This document shows positions 41,020-48,432 of a DNA stretch of 51,108 nt, one piece after another. The first letter of the stretch is position 1. The number at the start of each line of letters is the position of its first letter. The position numbers and the translations under genes were made by a program. The notes under the pieces were generated by a model. It did no database searches. It worked only from the letters and a program-made list of their open reading frames with translations, and was not told the origin of the DNA. The DNA is from JAVVHH01 sp964235765 (lineage in GTDB: Bacteria; Pseudomonadota; Alphaproteobacteria; Acetobacterales; Acetobacteraceae), in the NCBI GenBank assembly GCA_964235765.1, contig CAXSDH010000020.1, positions 1 through 51,108 on the forward strand, read 5' to 3'.

Positions 41020-41463
41020 CTAGCCGCCCGTGCTGCCGAAGCCGCCCGCGCCGCGGAGGGTGCCGTCCAACGTCTCAACCGGCGCCCAGACCGCGCGCAG
41101 CACCGGCGACAGTACCGCCTGCGCAATCCGCATCCCCCGCTCGATCGTGAACGGCGCAGCCCCCGCATTCATCACGATCACCTGCAGCTCGCCCCGGTAA
41201 TCCTCGTCGATCGTGCCCGGGCTGTTCGGCAGCACGATCCCATGCCGCAGCGCCAGCCCCGACCGCGGCCGTATCTGCAGCTCATGACCCGGCGGCAACC
41301 CGATCGCCAGCCCGGTCGGCACCAGCACCCGCGCGCCGGGCTGCACCACCACCGGCCCATCCACCGCCGCCAGCAGGTCCATCCCCGCCGCGCCCGCCGT
41401 GGCATAGGCCGGCAACGGCAGGTCCATCCCATGCGGCAGGCGCTGTACCTGGATCGCGATCAA
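41020..41463 (-). CDS. dut: Deoxyuridine 5'-triphosphate nucleotidohydrolase
   Basis: Hydrolyses dUTP to dUMP and pyrophosphate, keeping uracil out of DNA and feeding thymidylate synthesis. The 147-residue trimeric dUTPase has its five motifs in order: AGMDLLA, PRSGLAL, GTIDEDYRGEL, ERGMRIAQAVLSP and the C-terminal GAGGFGSTGG arm. TTG 41463 overlaps the coaBC stop (TTGA). The ubiE–coaBC–dut order is typical of alphaproteobacteria. Confidence 0.94.
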   Translation of the reverse strand: MIAIQVQRLPHGMDLPLPAYATAGAAGMDLLAAVDGPVVVQPGARVLVPTGLAIGLPPGHELQIRPRSGLALRHGIVLPNSPGTIDEDYRGELQVIVMNAGAAPFTIERGMRIAQAVLSPVLRAVWAPVETLDGTLRGAGGFGSTGG

Positions 41464-42653
41464 GCCAGCGCTCCGGCAATCCGCTCCGCCAGCCGGGCCG
41501 CAACCTCCGTCTTGGCCATCCGCGGCCAAGCCTCCGCGCCCCCGGCCGTCACCAGGTGCACCTCGTTCGCCGCCCCGCCCATGATGCCCGTCTCCGGCCG
41601 CACGTCATTGGCCACGATCCAGTCGCAACCCTTCCGCCGCCGCTTGGCCACCGCGTAATCCACCACCCGGTCCGTCTCCGCGGCGAACCCCACCACCAGC
41701 CGGGGCCGCCCGGCCCCGGGCTGCGACAGCCGGGCCAGGATGTCCGGGTTCGGCACCAGCGTCAGCGCCGGCGCCGCGTCCCCCACCTTCTTGATCTTCG
41801 ACGCCGAAGCCTCCGCCACCCGCCAATCGGCCACCGCCGCCGCGCACACCGCCACATCTGCGGGCAAGGCCACCTCGCAAGCCGCCAGCATCTCCGCCGC
41901 GGTTTCCACGCGCCGCACCGCCACCCCGGCCGGGTCCGCCAGCCGCACGGGGCCGCTGACCAGGGTCACCCGCGCGCCCAGCGCCGCCAGCGCCGCCGCG
42001 ATCGCATGGCCCTGCTGCCCGCTGCTCCGGTTGGCGATGTAGCGGACGGGATCGATCGGCTCGTGCGTCGGCCCGCTGGTCACCAGCGCGTGCCGGCCTG
42101 CCAGCGGCCCCGTCCCGCCCGCCAGCAGCCTCTCGACCGCCGCCATGATCGCCGGCGGCTCCGCGAGCCGCCCGAAGCCCCACTCGTTGCACGCCATGGC
42201 GCCCTCGTCGGGCCCCACCACCTGCACGCCCCGCCCCCGCAACAGGGCCATGTTCGCCACCGTCGCCGCGTGGCCCCACATCCGCACGTTCATGGCCGGC
42301 GCCACCAGCACGGGCTTATCCGTCGCCAGCAGCACCGTGCTGGCCAGATCGTCCGCCAGCCCTGCCGACATCTTCGCCAGCAAATCCGCGCTCGCCGGCG
42401 CCACCACCACCAGGTCCGCCGCCCGGCTCAGTTGGATGTGCCCCATCTCGCTCTCGTCGGTCAGGGACCACAGCTCGGAATACACCCGCTCCTCCGTCAG
42501 TGCCTGCAAGCTCAGCGGCGTCACGAACTGCGCGCCCCCCTGCGTCAGCACCGCCGCCACCCCGATCCCCCCGCGCCGCAGCAGCCGCACCAGCTCCAGC
42601 GCCTTGTACGCAGCAATGCCGCCGCTGACGACCAGCAGAACCCGCTTGCTCAA
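41460..42653 (-). CDS. coaBC: Bifunctional phosphopantothenoylcysteine decarboxylase/phosphopantothenate–cysteine ligase
   Basis: Two consecutive steps to coenzyme A. The N-terminal CoaC flavoprotein (about 1–190) has VVSGGIAAYKALELVRLL, the catalytic histidine region MGHIQLSR, VVAPASADLLAKM and the cysteine loop AMACNEWGFGR; the C-terminal CoaB has VTSGPTHEPIDPVRYIANRS, AAVADWRV, KIKK and FAAETD. The 397-residue length is normal. Start TTG 42653 overlaps the ubiE stop. Confidence 0.94.
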   Translation of the reverse strand: MSKRVLLVVSGGIAAYKALELVRLLRRGGIGVAAVLTQGGAQFVTPLSLQALTEERVYSELWSLTDESEMGHIQLSRAADLVVVAPASADLLAKMSAGLADDLASTVLLATDKPVLVAPAMNVRMWGHAATVANMALLRGRGVQVVGPDEGAMACNEWGFGRLAEPPAIMAAVERLLAGGTGPLAGRHALVTSGPTHEPIDPVRYIANRSSGQQGHAIAAALAALGARVTLVSGPVRLADPAGVAVRRVETAAEMLAACEVALPADVAVCAAAVADWRVAEASASKIKKVGDAAPALTLVPNPDILARLSQPGAGRPRLVVGFAAETDRVVDYAVAKRRRKGCDWIVANDVRPETGIMGGAANEVHLVTAGGAEAWPRMAKTEVAARLAERIAGALA

Positions 42654-43378
42654 AGCCGCCAGCCCGTGTGAATGGCAGCGATGCCGCCGGTCAGGTTGCG
42701 GAACCGCACGCGCGACAGCCCGGCCTGCCGCATCATCCCCGCCAAGGTCTCCTGGTCCGGAAAGGTCCGGATGCTCTCGGCCAGGTACACGTAGCTCTCG
42801 GCATCCCCCGCCACCACCCGCCCCAGCCGCGGCAACACCTTGAACGACCAGGCGTCGTACACCCCGGCCAGCGCCGCCACCTGCACGCGCGAGAACTCCA
42901 GGCAATGGAACTGCCCGCCCGGCCGCAGCACCCGCCACGCCTCCCGCAGCACCGCCGCCTTGTCCGTGCAGTTGCGCAAGCCGAACGCGATGCTGACCCG
43001 GTCCACGCACCCATCCGGTAGCGGCAGCGCCTCCGCATCCGCCACCAGCAGCCGCACGCCCTCAACTTGCCGCCCCTGCGCCACCCCCAGCATGGCCGCG
43101 TTGATGTCGGACAGCAGCGCCGGCCCGCCGCCCCGCGCCCGCCAGCCGAAGGCGATGTCTCCGGTCCCGCCTGCCAGATCCAGCAAGCGCCGCCCTGGCC
43201 GCGGGTCGAGCCCGGTCACGAACTCCCGCTTCCAAGCCCGGTGCACGCCCAGCGACATCAAGTCGTTCATCAGGTCGTAGCGCGGCGCCACGCTGTCGAA
43301 CACCGCCCGCACCATCGGCTTCTTGGCCGCGGTCGGCACTTGCCGGAAACCGAAATCCGTCTCGGGATTGCTGCTCAT
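42650..43378 (-). CDS. ubiE: Ubiquinone/menaquinone C-methyltransferase
   Basis: Methylates the quinone ring carbon in ubiquinone (and menaquinone) synthesis using SAM. The 242-residue protein has the N-terminal FDSVAPRYDLMNDLMSLG, SAM motif LLDLAGGTGDIAF, the RVSIAFGLRN segment and RPGGQFHCLEFS. Its start stands only 29 bases from the divergent mutM start. In many alphaproteobacteria ubiB lies between ubiE and coaBC; here ubiE overlaps coaBC directly. Confidence 0.95.
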   Translation of the reverse strand: MSSNPETDFGFRQVPTAAKKPMVRAVFDSVAPRYDLMNDLMSLGVHRAWKREFVTGLDPRPGRRLLDLAGGTGDIAFGWRARGGGPALLSDINAAMLGVAQGRQVEGVRLLVADAEALPLPDGCVDRVSIAFGLRNCTDKAAVLREAWRVLRPGGQFHCLEFSRVQVAALAGVYDAWSFKVLPRLGRVVAGDAESYVYLAESIRTFPDQETLAGMMRQAGLSRVRFRNLTGGIAAIHTGWRL

Positions 43379-43386
43379 CCCCTCAG

Positions 43387-43394
43387 CCTATAGC
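43387..43394. promoter_or_regulatory. Overlapping -10 boxes for ubiE and mutM
   Basis: Plus-strand TATAGC (43389–43394) and minus-strand TATAGG (43387–43392) share the central CTATAG. Either would start transcription close to the start codons of mutM and ubiE. The -35 boxes are poor (TTGCTG at 43368–43373 for mutM). Confidence 0.4.
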
Positions 43395-43407
43395 CTCATT
43401 CCGCCCC

Positions 43408-44238
43408 ATGCCGGAACTCCCCGAAGTCGAGACCGTGATGCGCGGCCTGCAAGCCCGGCTGCAAGGCCGCGTCATCCGCCGGGCCGAGGTCCGCCGCGCC
43501 GGCCTGCGCTGGGCCTTCCCGGAGGGCTTGGCTGCCCGCCTGACCGGCGCGCGCGTACTGGGGTTTCGCCGCCGGGCCAAATACATCCTCATGCGCCTCG
43601 ATGGCGGCGACAGCGTCGTGCTCCACCTCGGCATGTCCGGCCGCATGCTCATCCGGCCGCACGGCGCCAATGCGCCATTCCTGCACGAGCACGTCGCCCT
43701 ATACACCGAGGACGGCTGGGAGATCGGCTTCGTCGACCCCCGCCGCTTCGGCTCCATCGACCTCGTGCCCACCGCCGACGAGGAGGGGCACCGCCTGCTG
43801 GCCGGGCTCGGCCCGGAACCGCTCGGCCCCGCTTTCACCGCCAAGGTCCTTGCCGCCGCGCTCGCCGGCCGCCGCACCCCGATCAAGGCCGCCCTGCTGG
43901 ACCAGCGCGTCGTCGCCGGCCTCGGCAACATCTACGTCTGCGAGGCGCTCTACCGCGCCGGCATCGCCCCCAGCCGCCTCGCCGCCGACGCCCCCACGCG
44001 CCGCCTCGTCCCCGAGATCAAGGCCACCCTCCTCGAAGCCATCGAAGCCGGCGGCTCCAGCCTGCGCGACTACGTGCAGCCCGATGGCGAGCTGGGCTAC
44101 TTCCAGCACGCCTGGCGCGTCTACGGCCGGGAGGGCGAGCCCTGCCTGAAATGCCCGGGGCCCCCCATCTGCAGGGGCGTCGCCCGCGTGGTCCAGTCCG
44201 GCCGCAGCACGTTCTATTGCCCCCGGCTGCAAGCCTAA
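43408..44238 (+). CDS. mutM: Formamidopyrimidine-DNA glycosylase with altered zinc finger
   Basis: Removes 8-oxoguanine and formamidopyrimidines, with Pro2 as nucleophile. The 276-residue protein has the N-terminal PELPEVETVMRGL (Pro2, Glu3), RRAKYILMRLDGG, HLGMSGRM, FVDPRRFGSI and the helix–two-turn–helix region ending LGNIYVCEALY. The zinc finger contains C246, C249 and C271, but the normal fourth cysteine (YCPxC) is replaced by Leu274 in YCPRLQA. An additional cysteine, C255, is present. A C5 run (44220–44224) precedes the change, and removing one base would give YCPGC. Otherwise the enzyme looks complete. Confidence 0.92.
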   Translation: MPELPEVETVMRGLQARLQGRVIRRAEVRRAGLRWAFPEGLAARLTGARVLGFRRRAKYILMRLDGGDSVVLHLGMSGRMLIRPHGANAPFLHEHVALYTEDGWEIGFVDPRRFGSIDLVPTADEEGHRLLAGLGPEPLGPAFTAKVLAAALAGRRTPIKAALLDQRVVAGLGNIYVCEALYRAGIAPSRLAADAPTRRLVPEIKATLLEAIEAGGSSLRDYVQPDGELGYFQHAWRVYGREGEPCLKCPGPPICRGVARVVQSGRSTFYCPRLQA

Positions 44239-44271
44239 GCTACACCGCGGCCACCCCACCACGAGGCCCGC

Positions 44272-45066
44272 ATGCCCGCCCCCGAGATGATCCCCCCCGA
44301 GATGATTTTGGTCGAGACCCACGGGGCCGTGGGGCTGATCAGCCTGAACCGCCCCCAGGCGCTCAACGCCTTGTGCGACCAACTCATGCAGGAACTCGGC
44401 GCCCAGCTCCTCGCCTTCGACGCCGAACCCTCGATCGGCGCCATCGTGGTCACCGGATCGGAGAAAGCCTTCGCGGCCGGCGCCGACATCAAGGAGATGA
44501 AGGACCGCTCCTATCCCGACGTGTTCCTCAACGACTTCATAGCGGCCCATTGGGAGACCGTGCTCCGGGTCCGGAAGCCCGTCATCGCCGCCGTCGCCGG
44601 CTTCGCCCTGGGCGGCGGCTGCGAACTGGCAATGATGTGCGACTTCATCCTCGCCGCCGACACCGCCCGCTTCGGCCAGCCCGAGATCAACCTTGGCGTC
44701 ATGCCCGGCGCCGGCGGCACCCAGCGCATGACCCGCGCCATCGGCAAGTCGAAGGCGATGGACCTCTGCCTCACCGGCCGCATGATGGACGCCGCCGAAG
44801 CCGAGCGCTGCAACCTGGTCAGCCGGATCGTGCCCGCCGCGGAGCTGGTGGGTGAAGCGCTCAAGGTCGCCGCCAAGATCGCCGCCCAATCTCCGGTTGC
44901 CGCCGCGATGACCAAGCGCGCCGTCAACGTGGCTTTCGAGACCACCCTCGCCGAGGGCGTGCGCGCCGAACGGGCGCTGTTCCTGTCCCTGTTCGGCACC
45001 CCGCATCAGCGCGAGGGCATGGCCGCCTTTGCCGAGAAGCGCAAGGCGGACTTCACGCGCCGTTGA
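44272..45066 (+). CDS. Enoyl-CoA hydratase
   Basis: Hydrates 2-enoyl-CoA to 3-hydroxyacyl-CoA in fatty-acid oxidation. The 264-residue crotonase-fold protein carries LNRPQALNALCD, FAAGADIKEM, the oxyanion segment FALGGGCELAMMCD with one catalytic glutamate and PEINLGVMPGAGGTQR with the second. The ending REGMAAFAEKRKADF is typical of short-chain hydratases. It sits between mutM and rpsT as in many alphaproteobacteria. Confidence 0.93.
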   Translation: MPAPEMIPPEMILVETHGAVGLISLNRPQALNALCDQLMQELGAQLLAFDAEPSIGAIVVTGSEKAFAAGADIKEMKDRSYPDVFLNDFIAAHWETVLRVRKPVIAAVAGFALGGGCELAMMCDFILAADTARFGQPEINLGVMPGAGGTQRMTRAIGKSKAMDLCLTGRMMDAAEAERCNLVSRIVPAAELVGEALKVAAKIAAQSPVAAAMTKRAVNVAFETTLAEGVRAERALFLSLFGTPHQREGMAAFAEKRKADFTRR

Positions 45067-45081
45067 CGCTTCCCCCCGGCC

Positions 45082-45110
45082 TTGACACCCCGCCCCCGCC
45101 TCCATAGAAC
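45082..45110 (+). promoter_or_regulatory. Promoter for rpsT
   Basis: TTGACA (45082–45087) and TAGAAC (45105–45110) separated by 17 bases, the best consensus match in the window. Predicted start about 45117, giving a leader of about 90 bases. Confidence 0.65.
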
Positions 45111-45133
45111 GACGGCCCTCGGGCTGCCGTCGT
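45109..45133. repeat. Inverted repeat over the rpsT transcription start
   Basis: Arms 45109–45116 (ACGACGGC) and 45126–45133 (GCCGTCGT) around a 9-base centre, spanning the predicted start and touching the -10. It could be an operator. Confidence 0.5.
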
Positions 45134-45145
45134 GCGGCGTCCCAA

Positions 45146-45196
45146 ACCTCAGCTTCGCCCACACCTCAGCTTCAACCACACCTTAGCCTCAACCAC
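45146..45196 (+). repeat. Three-copy 17-base tandem repeat in the rpsT leader
   Basis: Units at 45146–45162, 45163–45179 and 45180–45196, consensus ACCTCAGCTTCAACCAC; copies 1 and 3 each differ from it at two positions. The array ends 11 bases before the rpsT ATG. Confidence 0.85.
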
Positions 45197-45207
45197 ATCG
45201 AGATTTC

Positions 45208-45477
45208 ATGGCGAACACCGCATCGGCGCGCAAGCGCATCCGTCAGACCGTCAAGCGCACCCTGCGCAATCAGGCCCGGAAGTCGCGCATGCGCACCTTC
45301 GTCAAGAAGGTCGAGGTCGCCTGCGCGTCCGGCGACAAGGCCGCGGCCGCGGAAGCTCTGCGCTTGGCGCAACCCGAGATGCAGCGTGCGGCCGGCAAGG
45401 GCGTGATCCATGCCAACACCGTGGCGCGCAAGCTCTCGCGCCTCTCGGCCCGCATCAAGGCGCTCGTTTCCGCCTAA
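45208..45477 (+). CDS. rpsT: 30S ribosomal protein S20
   Basis: An 89-residue primary 16S-binding protein of the small subunit. The sequence is rich in Arg, Lys and Ala with ANTASARKRIRQTVKRTLRN at the N-terminus and KGVIHANTVARKLSRLSARI near the C-terminus, as in bacterial S20. Its leader carries an unusual repeat array; in E. coli S20 expression is autoregulated, so leader features deserve notice. A strong terminator follows. Confidence 0.96.
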   Translation: MANTASARKRIRQTVKRTLRNQARKSRMRTFVKKVEVACASGDKAAAAEALRLAQPEMQRAAGKGVIHANTVARKLSRLSARIKALVSA

Positions 45478-45525
45478 TTTCCTGTTGCAGCCCGCGACGG
45501 GCAGCACTATCCTGGTTCTCGACAG

Positions 45526-45562
45526 AAGGCGGACAGTCATACCTGTCCGCCTTTATTGTTTG
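45526..45562 (+). terminator. Rho-independent terminator of rpsT
   Basis: An 11-bp perfect stem (45526–45536 with 45543–45553; loop TCATAC) followed by a T-rich tract TATTGTTTG. It is the most convincing intrinsic terminator in the window and separates rpsT from dnaA. Confidence 0.85.
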
Positions 45563-45625
45563 TTTCTTCGTTGTTACAATAATCTTCGCATTTAGGTTGC
45601 GATTTTTACGCCGTTGACTTATCAC
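45556..45625 (+). promoter_or_regulatory. AT-rich dnaA promoter region
   Basis: A low-GC island in an otherwise GC-rich window. Two candidate promoters: TTGTTT (45556–45561) with AATAAT (45578–45583), spacing 16, and TTGCGA (45597–45602) with TATCAC (45620–45625), spacing 17. No canonical DnaA box (TTATNCACA) was found on either strand in this gap. Confidence 0.45.
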
Positions 45626-45693
45626 TGTCACAGCAGCGCCAGCCAAGGAGCTGCCAGATAAAGCCCAACATAGCGGATGGGAAGGCAACGCTC

Positions 45694-47118
45694 GTGACCA
45701 AAATCCCCAGCCGCCCGGACGAGCAATTGCAAGCAGAAATCGTCTCCGCGCTTCCCCAGGAGCAACTTGCCGCGCAATGGGCCCGCATTCGCGGCCGCCT
45801 CCAAAAGGAGGTCGGCGACGTCGAGTACCGCAGTTGGCTCCGCAACATGACCTTGGTGGGCGTGGACGGCGACGAAGTGACCATCCACCTGCCGTCCGGC
45901 TTCCTGCGCGATTACGTGCGCAACCACTATGCCGACCGCATGAACGCCTTGTGGCAATCCGAGAACGGCAGCATCCGCCGCGTCGATATCCGTGTGGGCA
46001 ACGGGGTCGCCCTGGTCCCGTCCGACACCGGCCCGGCCCAGCCCGGGGTCGTCGGAACGGGGGAGGAACGGCCGGATCCCCGGCCCGAGATGGCCGCCCC
46101 GCTCGACCAGCGCTTCGCCTTCGACAGCTTCATCGTTGGCAAGCCGAACGAATTCGCCTATGCCTGCGCCCGCCGGGTCGCCGAGCGGCCCTCCAGCCCC
46201 GGCTTCAACCCGTTGTTCCTTTACGGCGGCGTCGGGCTCGGCAAAACCCACCTGATGCACGCCATCGGCCTCGAGCTGACCCGGCGCGAAGGCGACGCCA
46301 TCCAGGTCAAGTACATGTCCGCCGAGAAGTTCATGTATCGCTTCATCGCCGCCATCCGCAGCCAATCCACCATGGAGTTCAAGGAGCAACTCCGCAGCGT
46401 GGACGTGCTGATGGTGGACGACCTGCAATTCCTGATCGGCAAGGACAACACGCAGGAGGAGTTCTTCCACACCTTCAACGCCCTGGTGGACGCGGGCAAG
46501 CAGATCGTCGTCTCCGCCGACAAGTCGCCCTCCGACCTCTCCGGCCTGGAAGACCGCCTGCGCACCCGCCTGGGCTGCGGCATGGTCGCCGACCTGCACG
46601 CCACCACCTTCGAACTGCGCATCTCCATCCTGGACGCCAAGGCCGGCGCCTCCGGCGTGGTCGTGCCAGCCAAGGTGCTGGAGTTCCTCGCCCATAAAAT
46701 CACCAGCAACGTCCGCGAACTGGAGGGCAGCCTGAACCGGCTCGTCGCCCACGCCCACCTGTTCGGCCGCCCCATCACCCTGGAAAGCGCGCAGGAGGTG
46801 CTGCACGACATCCTGAAGGCGCACGACCGCCGGGTCACGATCGAGGAGATCCAGCGCAAGGTCGCCGAGCATTGGAGCATCCGCCTCACCGATATGACGT
46901 CGGCGCGCCGCGCCCGCGCCGTCGCCCGGCCGCGCCAGGTTGCCATGTTCCTCGCCAAGCAACTCACCAGCCGCTCCCTGCCCGAGATCGGCCGCAAGTT
47001 CGGCAACCGCGACCACACCACCGTCATGCACGCCGTCAGCAGGGTGACCGAGCTGATGGAGCAGGACGCCGAGTTCCAGGAGCGCGTCGAGCTGCTGCGC
47101 CGCATGCTGGAGAGCTAG
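45694..47118 (+). CDS. dnaA: Chromosomal replication initiator protein DnaA
   Basis: Opens the origin by ATP-dependent assembly on DnaA boxes. The 474-residue protein has domain I (residues about 20–90, AQWARIRGRLQKEVGDVEYRS start), a short linker, the AAA+ domain with Walker A GGVGLGKTH (K184), Walker B LMVDDLQFL and arginine finger region, and the domain IV helix-turn-helix signature GNRDHTTVMHAV. GTG 45694 is chosen: GGGAAGG lies 8 bases upstream and the nearby ATG frame closes at once. Followed by dnaN. Confidence 0.96.
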   Translation: MTKIPSRPDEQLQAEIVSALPQEQLAAQWARIRGRLQKEVGDVEYRSWLRNMTLVGVDGDEVTIHLPSGFLRDYVRNHYADRMNALWQSENGSIRRVDIRVGNGVALVPSDTGPAQPGVVGTGEERPDPRPEMAAPLDQRFAFDSFIVGKPNEFAYACARRVAERPSSPGFNPLFLYGGVGLGKTHLMHAIGLELTRREGDAIQVKYMSAEKFMYRFIAAIRSQSTMEFKEQLRSVDVLMVDDLQFLIGKDNTQEEFFHTFNALVDAGKQIVVSADKSPSDLSGLEDRLRTRLGCGMVADLHATTFELRISILDAKAGASGVVVPAKVLEFLAHKITSNVRELEGSLNRLVAHAHLFGRPITLESAQEVLHDILKAHDRRVTIEEIQRKVAEHWSIRLTDMTSARRARAVARPRQVAMFLAKQLTSRSLPEIGRKFGNRDHTTVMHAVSRVTELMEQDAEFQERVELLRRMLES

Positions 47119-47150
47119 GGCCCCGCTGGCGCACGCTTGCGTTGCCGCGT

Positions 47151-47178
47151 TTGCCACGATCCCTGCTTGGGTTACACT
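47151..47178 (+). promoter_or_regulatory. Candidate promoter for dnaN
   Basis: TTGCCA (47151–47156) and TACACT (47173–47178), spacing 16, in the 107-base dnaA–dnaN gap. Predicted leader about 40 bases. Confidence 0.45.
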
Positions 47179-47225
47179 CCCTGCCCGGGGACGGCCGAGT
47201 CGGCACCCCTACCAGGAACGGACAC

Positions 47226-48350
47226 ATGAAGTTCAAGGCCGACCGCGCCACGCTGATGAAGGCGCTGGCCCACATCCAAAGCGTCGCGGAAAAGCGCAAC
47301 ACCATCCCCATCCTGGCCAACGCCAAGATCGACGTTTCCGGCGGCAAGCTGAGCTTCACCGCCACCGACATGGAGATCGCCGTCGTCGAGGAGGTGCCTG
47401 CAAGCACGTCGCGCGATGGCGCCACCACGGCGCCAGCCGCCACGCTGTATGAGATCGTCCGCAAGCTGCCCGAAGGCGCCGAATTGGAACTGGAGGTGGC
47501 CGGCGAGGGCAACCAACTGAAGTTGCGCGCCGGGCGCTACTCCACAAGCCTCGTGACCCTGCCCATCGACGACTTCCCCAGCATGACCGCGGGCCAACTG
47601 CCGCACCGCTTCAAGCTCAGCGGGCTCGACCTGCGCGGCCTGATCGACCGCACCCGCTTTGCCATCAGCACCGAAGAAACCCGCTACTACCTGAACGGCA
47701 TCTACTTCCACGCCGCGGAAGGCGCCGTCGGGCCCGTGCTGCGCGCCGTCGCCACCGACGGCCACCGTCTGGCGCGCGTCGAGATGCCGGTGCCCGAGGG
47801 CGCCGCCGGCATGCCCGGCGTGATCATCCCGCGCAAGACCATCGCCGAGTTGCGCAAGCTGCTGGACGAGGAGAGCGGCGACGTGGAGATCGGCCTGTCC
47901 GACACCCGCATCCAGTTCAAGGCCGGCCCCGTCACCCTGACCAGCAAGCTGATCGACGGCACCTTCCCGGAATACGAGCGCGTCATTCCGCGCGACAACG
48001 ACAAGGTGCTGCGCGTCGGCAAAAAGGACTTCTCCGACGCCGTCGCCCGCGTCGCCGCCATCAGCAACGAGCGCTCCCGCCCCGTAAAGATGTCCCTGGC
48101 GCAGGACCTGCTCACCCTATCCGCCGCCAGCCCCGAACAGGGCACCGCGACGGAAGAGCTCGACGCCGACCGCGTGAAATACGGCTCGACCCCGCTCGAG
48201 ATCGGCTTCCAGGCCCGCTATTTGAACGACATAACCGACCAGATCGAAAACCAGGTCGAATTCCACTTCTCGGACGGCGCCGCCCCCACCATCGTCCGCG
48301 ACGCCGACAACGGCAGCGCCCTCTACGTTCTGATGCCCATGCGCGTCTAG
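47226..48350 (+). CDS. dnaN: DNA polymerase III beta subunit (sliding clamp)
   Basis: The 374-residue ring-forming processivity factor. Start KFKADRATLMKALAHIQSVAEKR; the three clamp domains are visible through repeats of the fold (TIPILANAKIDV, TRFAISTEETRYYLNGIYF, ATDGHRLARVEMPVP, DNDKVLRVGKKDFSDAVARV) and the conserved end ALYVLMPMRV. Length is normal for the family. The ATG at 47226 follows AGGAACGG. Confidence 0.96.
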   Translation: MKFKADRATLMKALAHIQSVAEKRNTIPILANAKIDVSGGKLSFTATDMEIAVVEEVPASTSRDGATTAPAATLYEIVRKLPEGAELELEVAGEGNQLKLRAGRYSTSLVTLPIDDFPSMTAGQLPHRFKLSGLDLRGLIDRTRFAISTEETRYYLNGIYFHAAEGAVGPVLRAVATDGHRLARVEMPVPEGAAGMPGVIIPRKTIAELRKLLDEESGDVEIGLSDTRIQFKAGPVTLTSKLIDGTFPEYERVIPRDNDKVLRVGKKDFSDAVARVAAISNERSRPVKMSLAQDLLTLSAASPEQGTATEELDADRVKYGSTPLEIGFQARYLNDITDQIENQVEFHFSDGAAPTIVRDADNGSALYVLMPMRV

Positions 48351-48356
48351 CTCCCG

Positions 48357-48400
48357 CTCCCGCTTCCGCCGACGGGAGAGGGCCGGGGTGAGGGTGGTCC
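48357..48400 (+). repeat. Short palindromic intergenic element between dnaN and recF
   Basis: CTCCCG (48357–48362) pairs with CGGGAG (48373–48378) around a 10-base loop, followed by AGGGCCGGGGTGAGGGTGG. This GGGAGAGGG…GGGGTGAGGG tail resembles short repetitive intergenic palindromes common in proteobacteria. Only this copy is clear in the window. Confidence 0.45.
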
Positions 48401-48432
48401 GCAGGCACTACGCCAATGCCCGAAAGACAGCA

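Noticed and set aside
45478..45693. Chromosomal origin between rpsT and dnaA
   Set aside because: AT-rich and next to dnaA, but no DnaA box on either strand and no visible change of base skew around it. The features are explained by a terminator and promoters.
48388..48432. N-terminal extension of RecF from GTG 48388
   Set aside because: The extra 15 residues are read from a palindromic intergenic element, and RecF proteins begin near LRLTRLKLTEFRNY.
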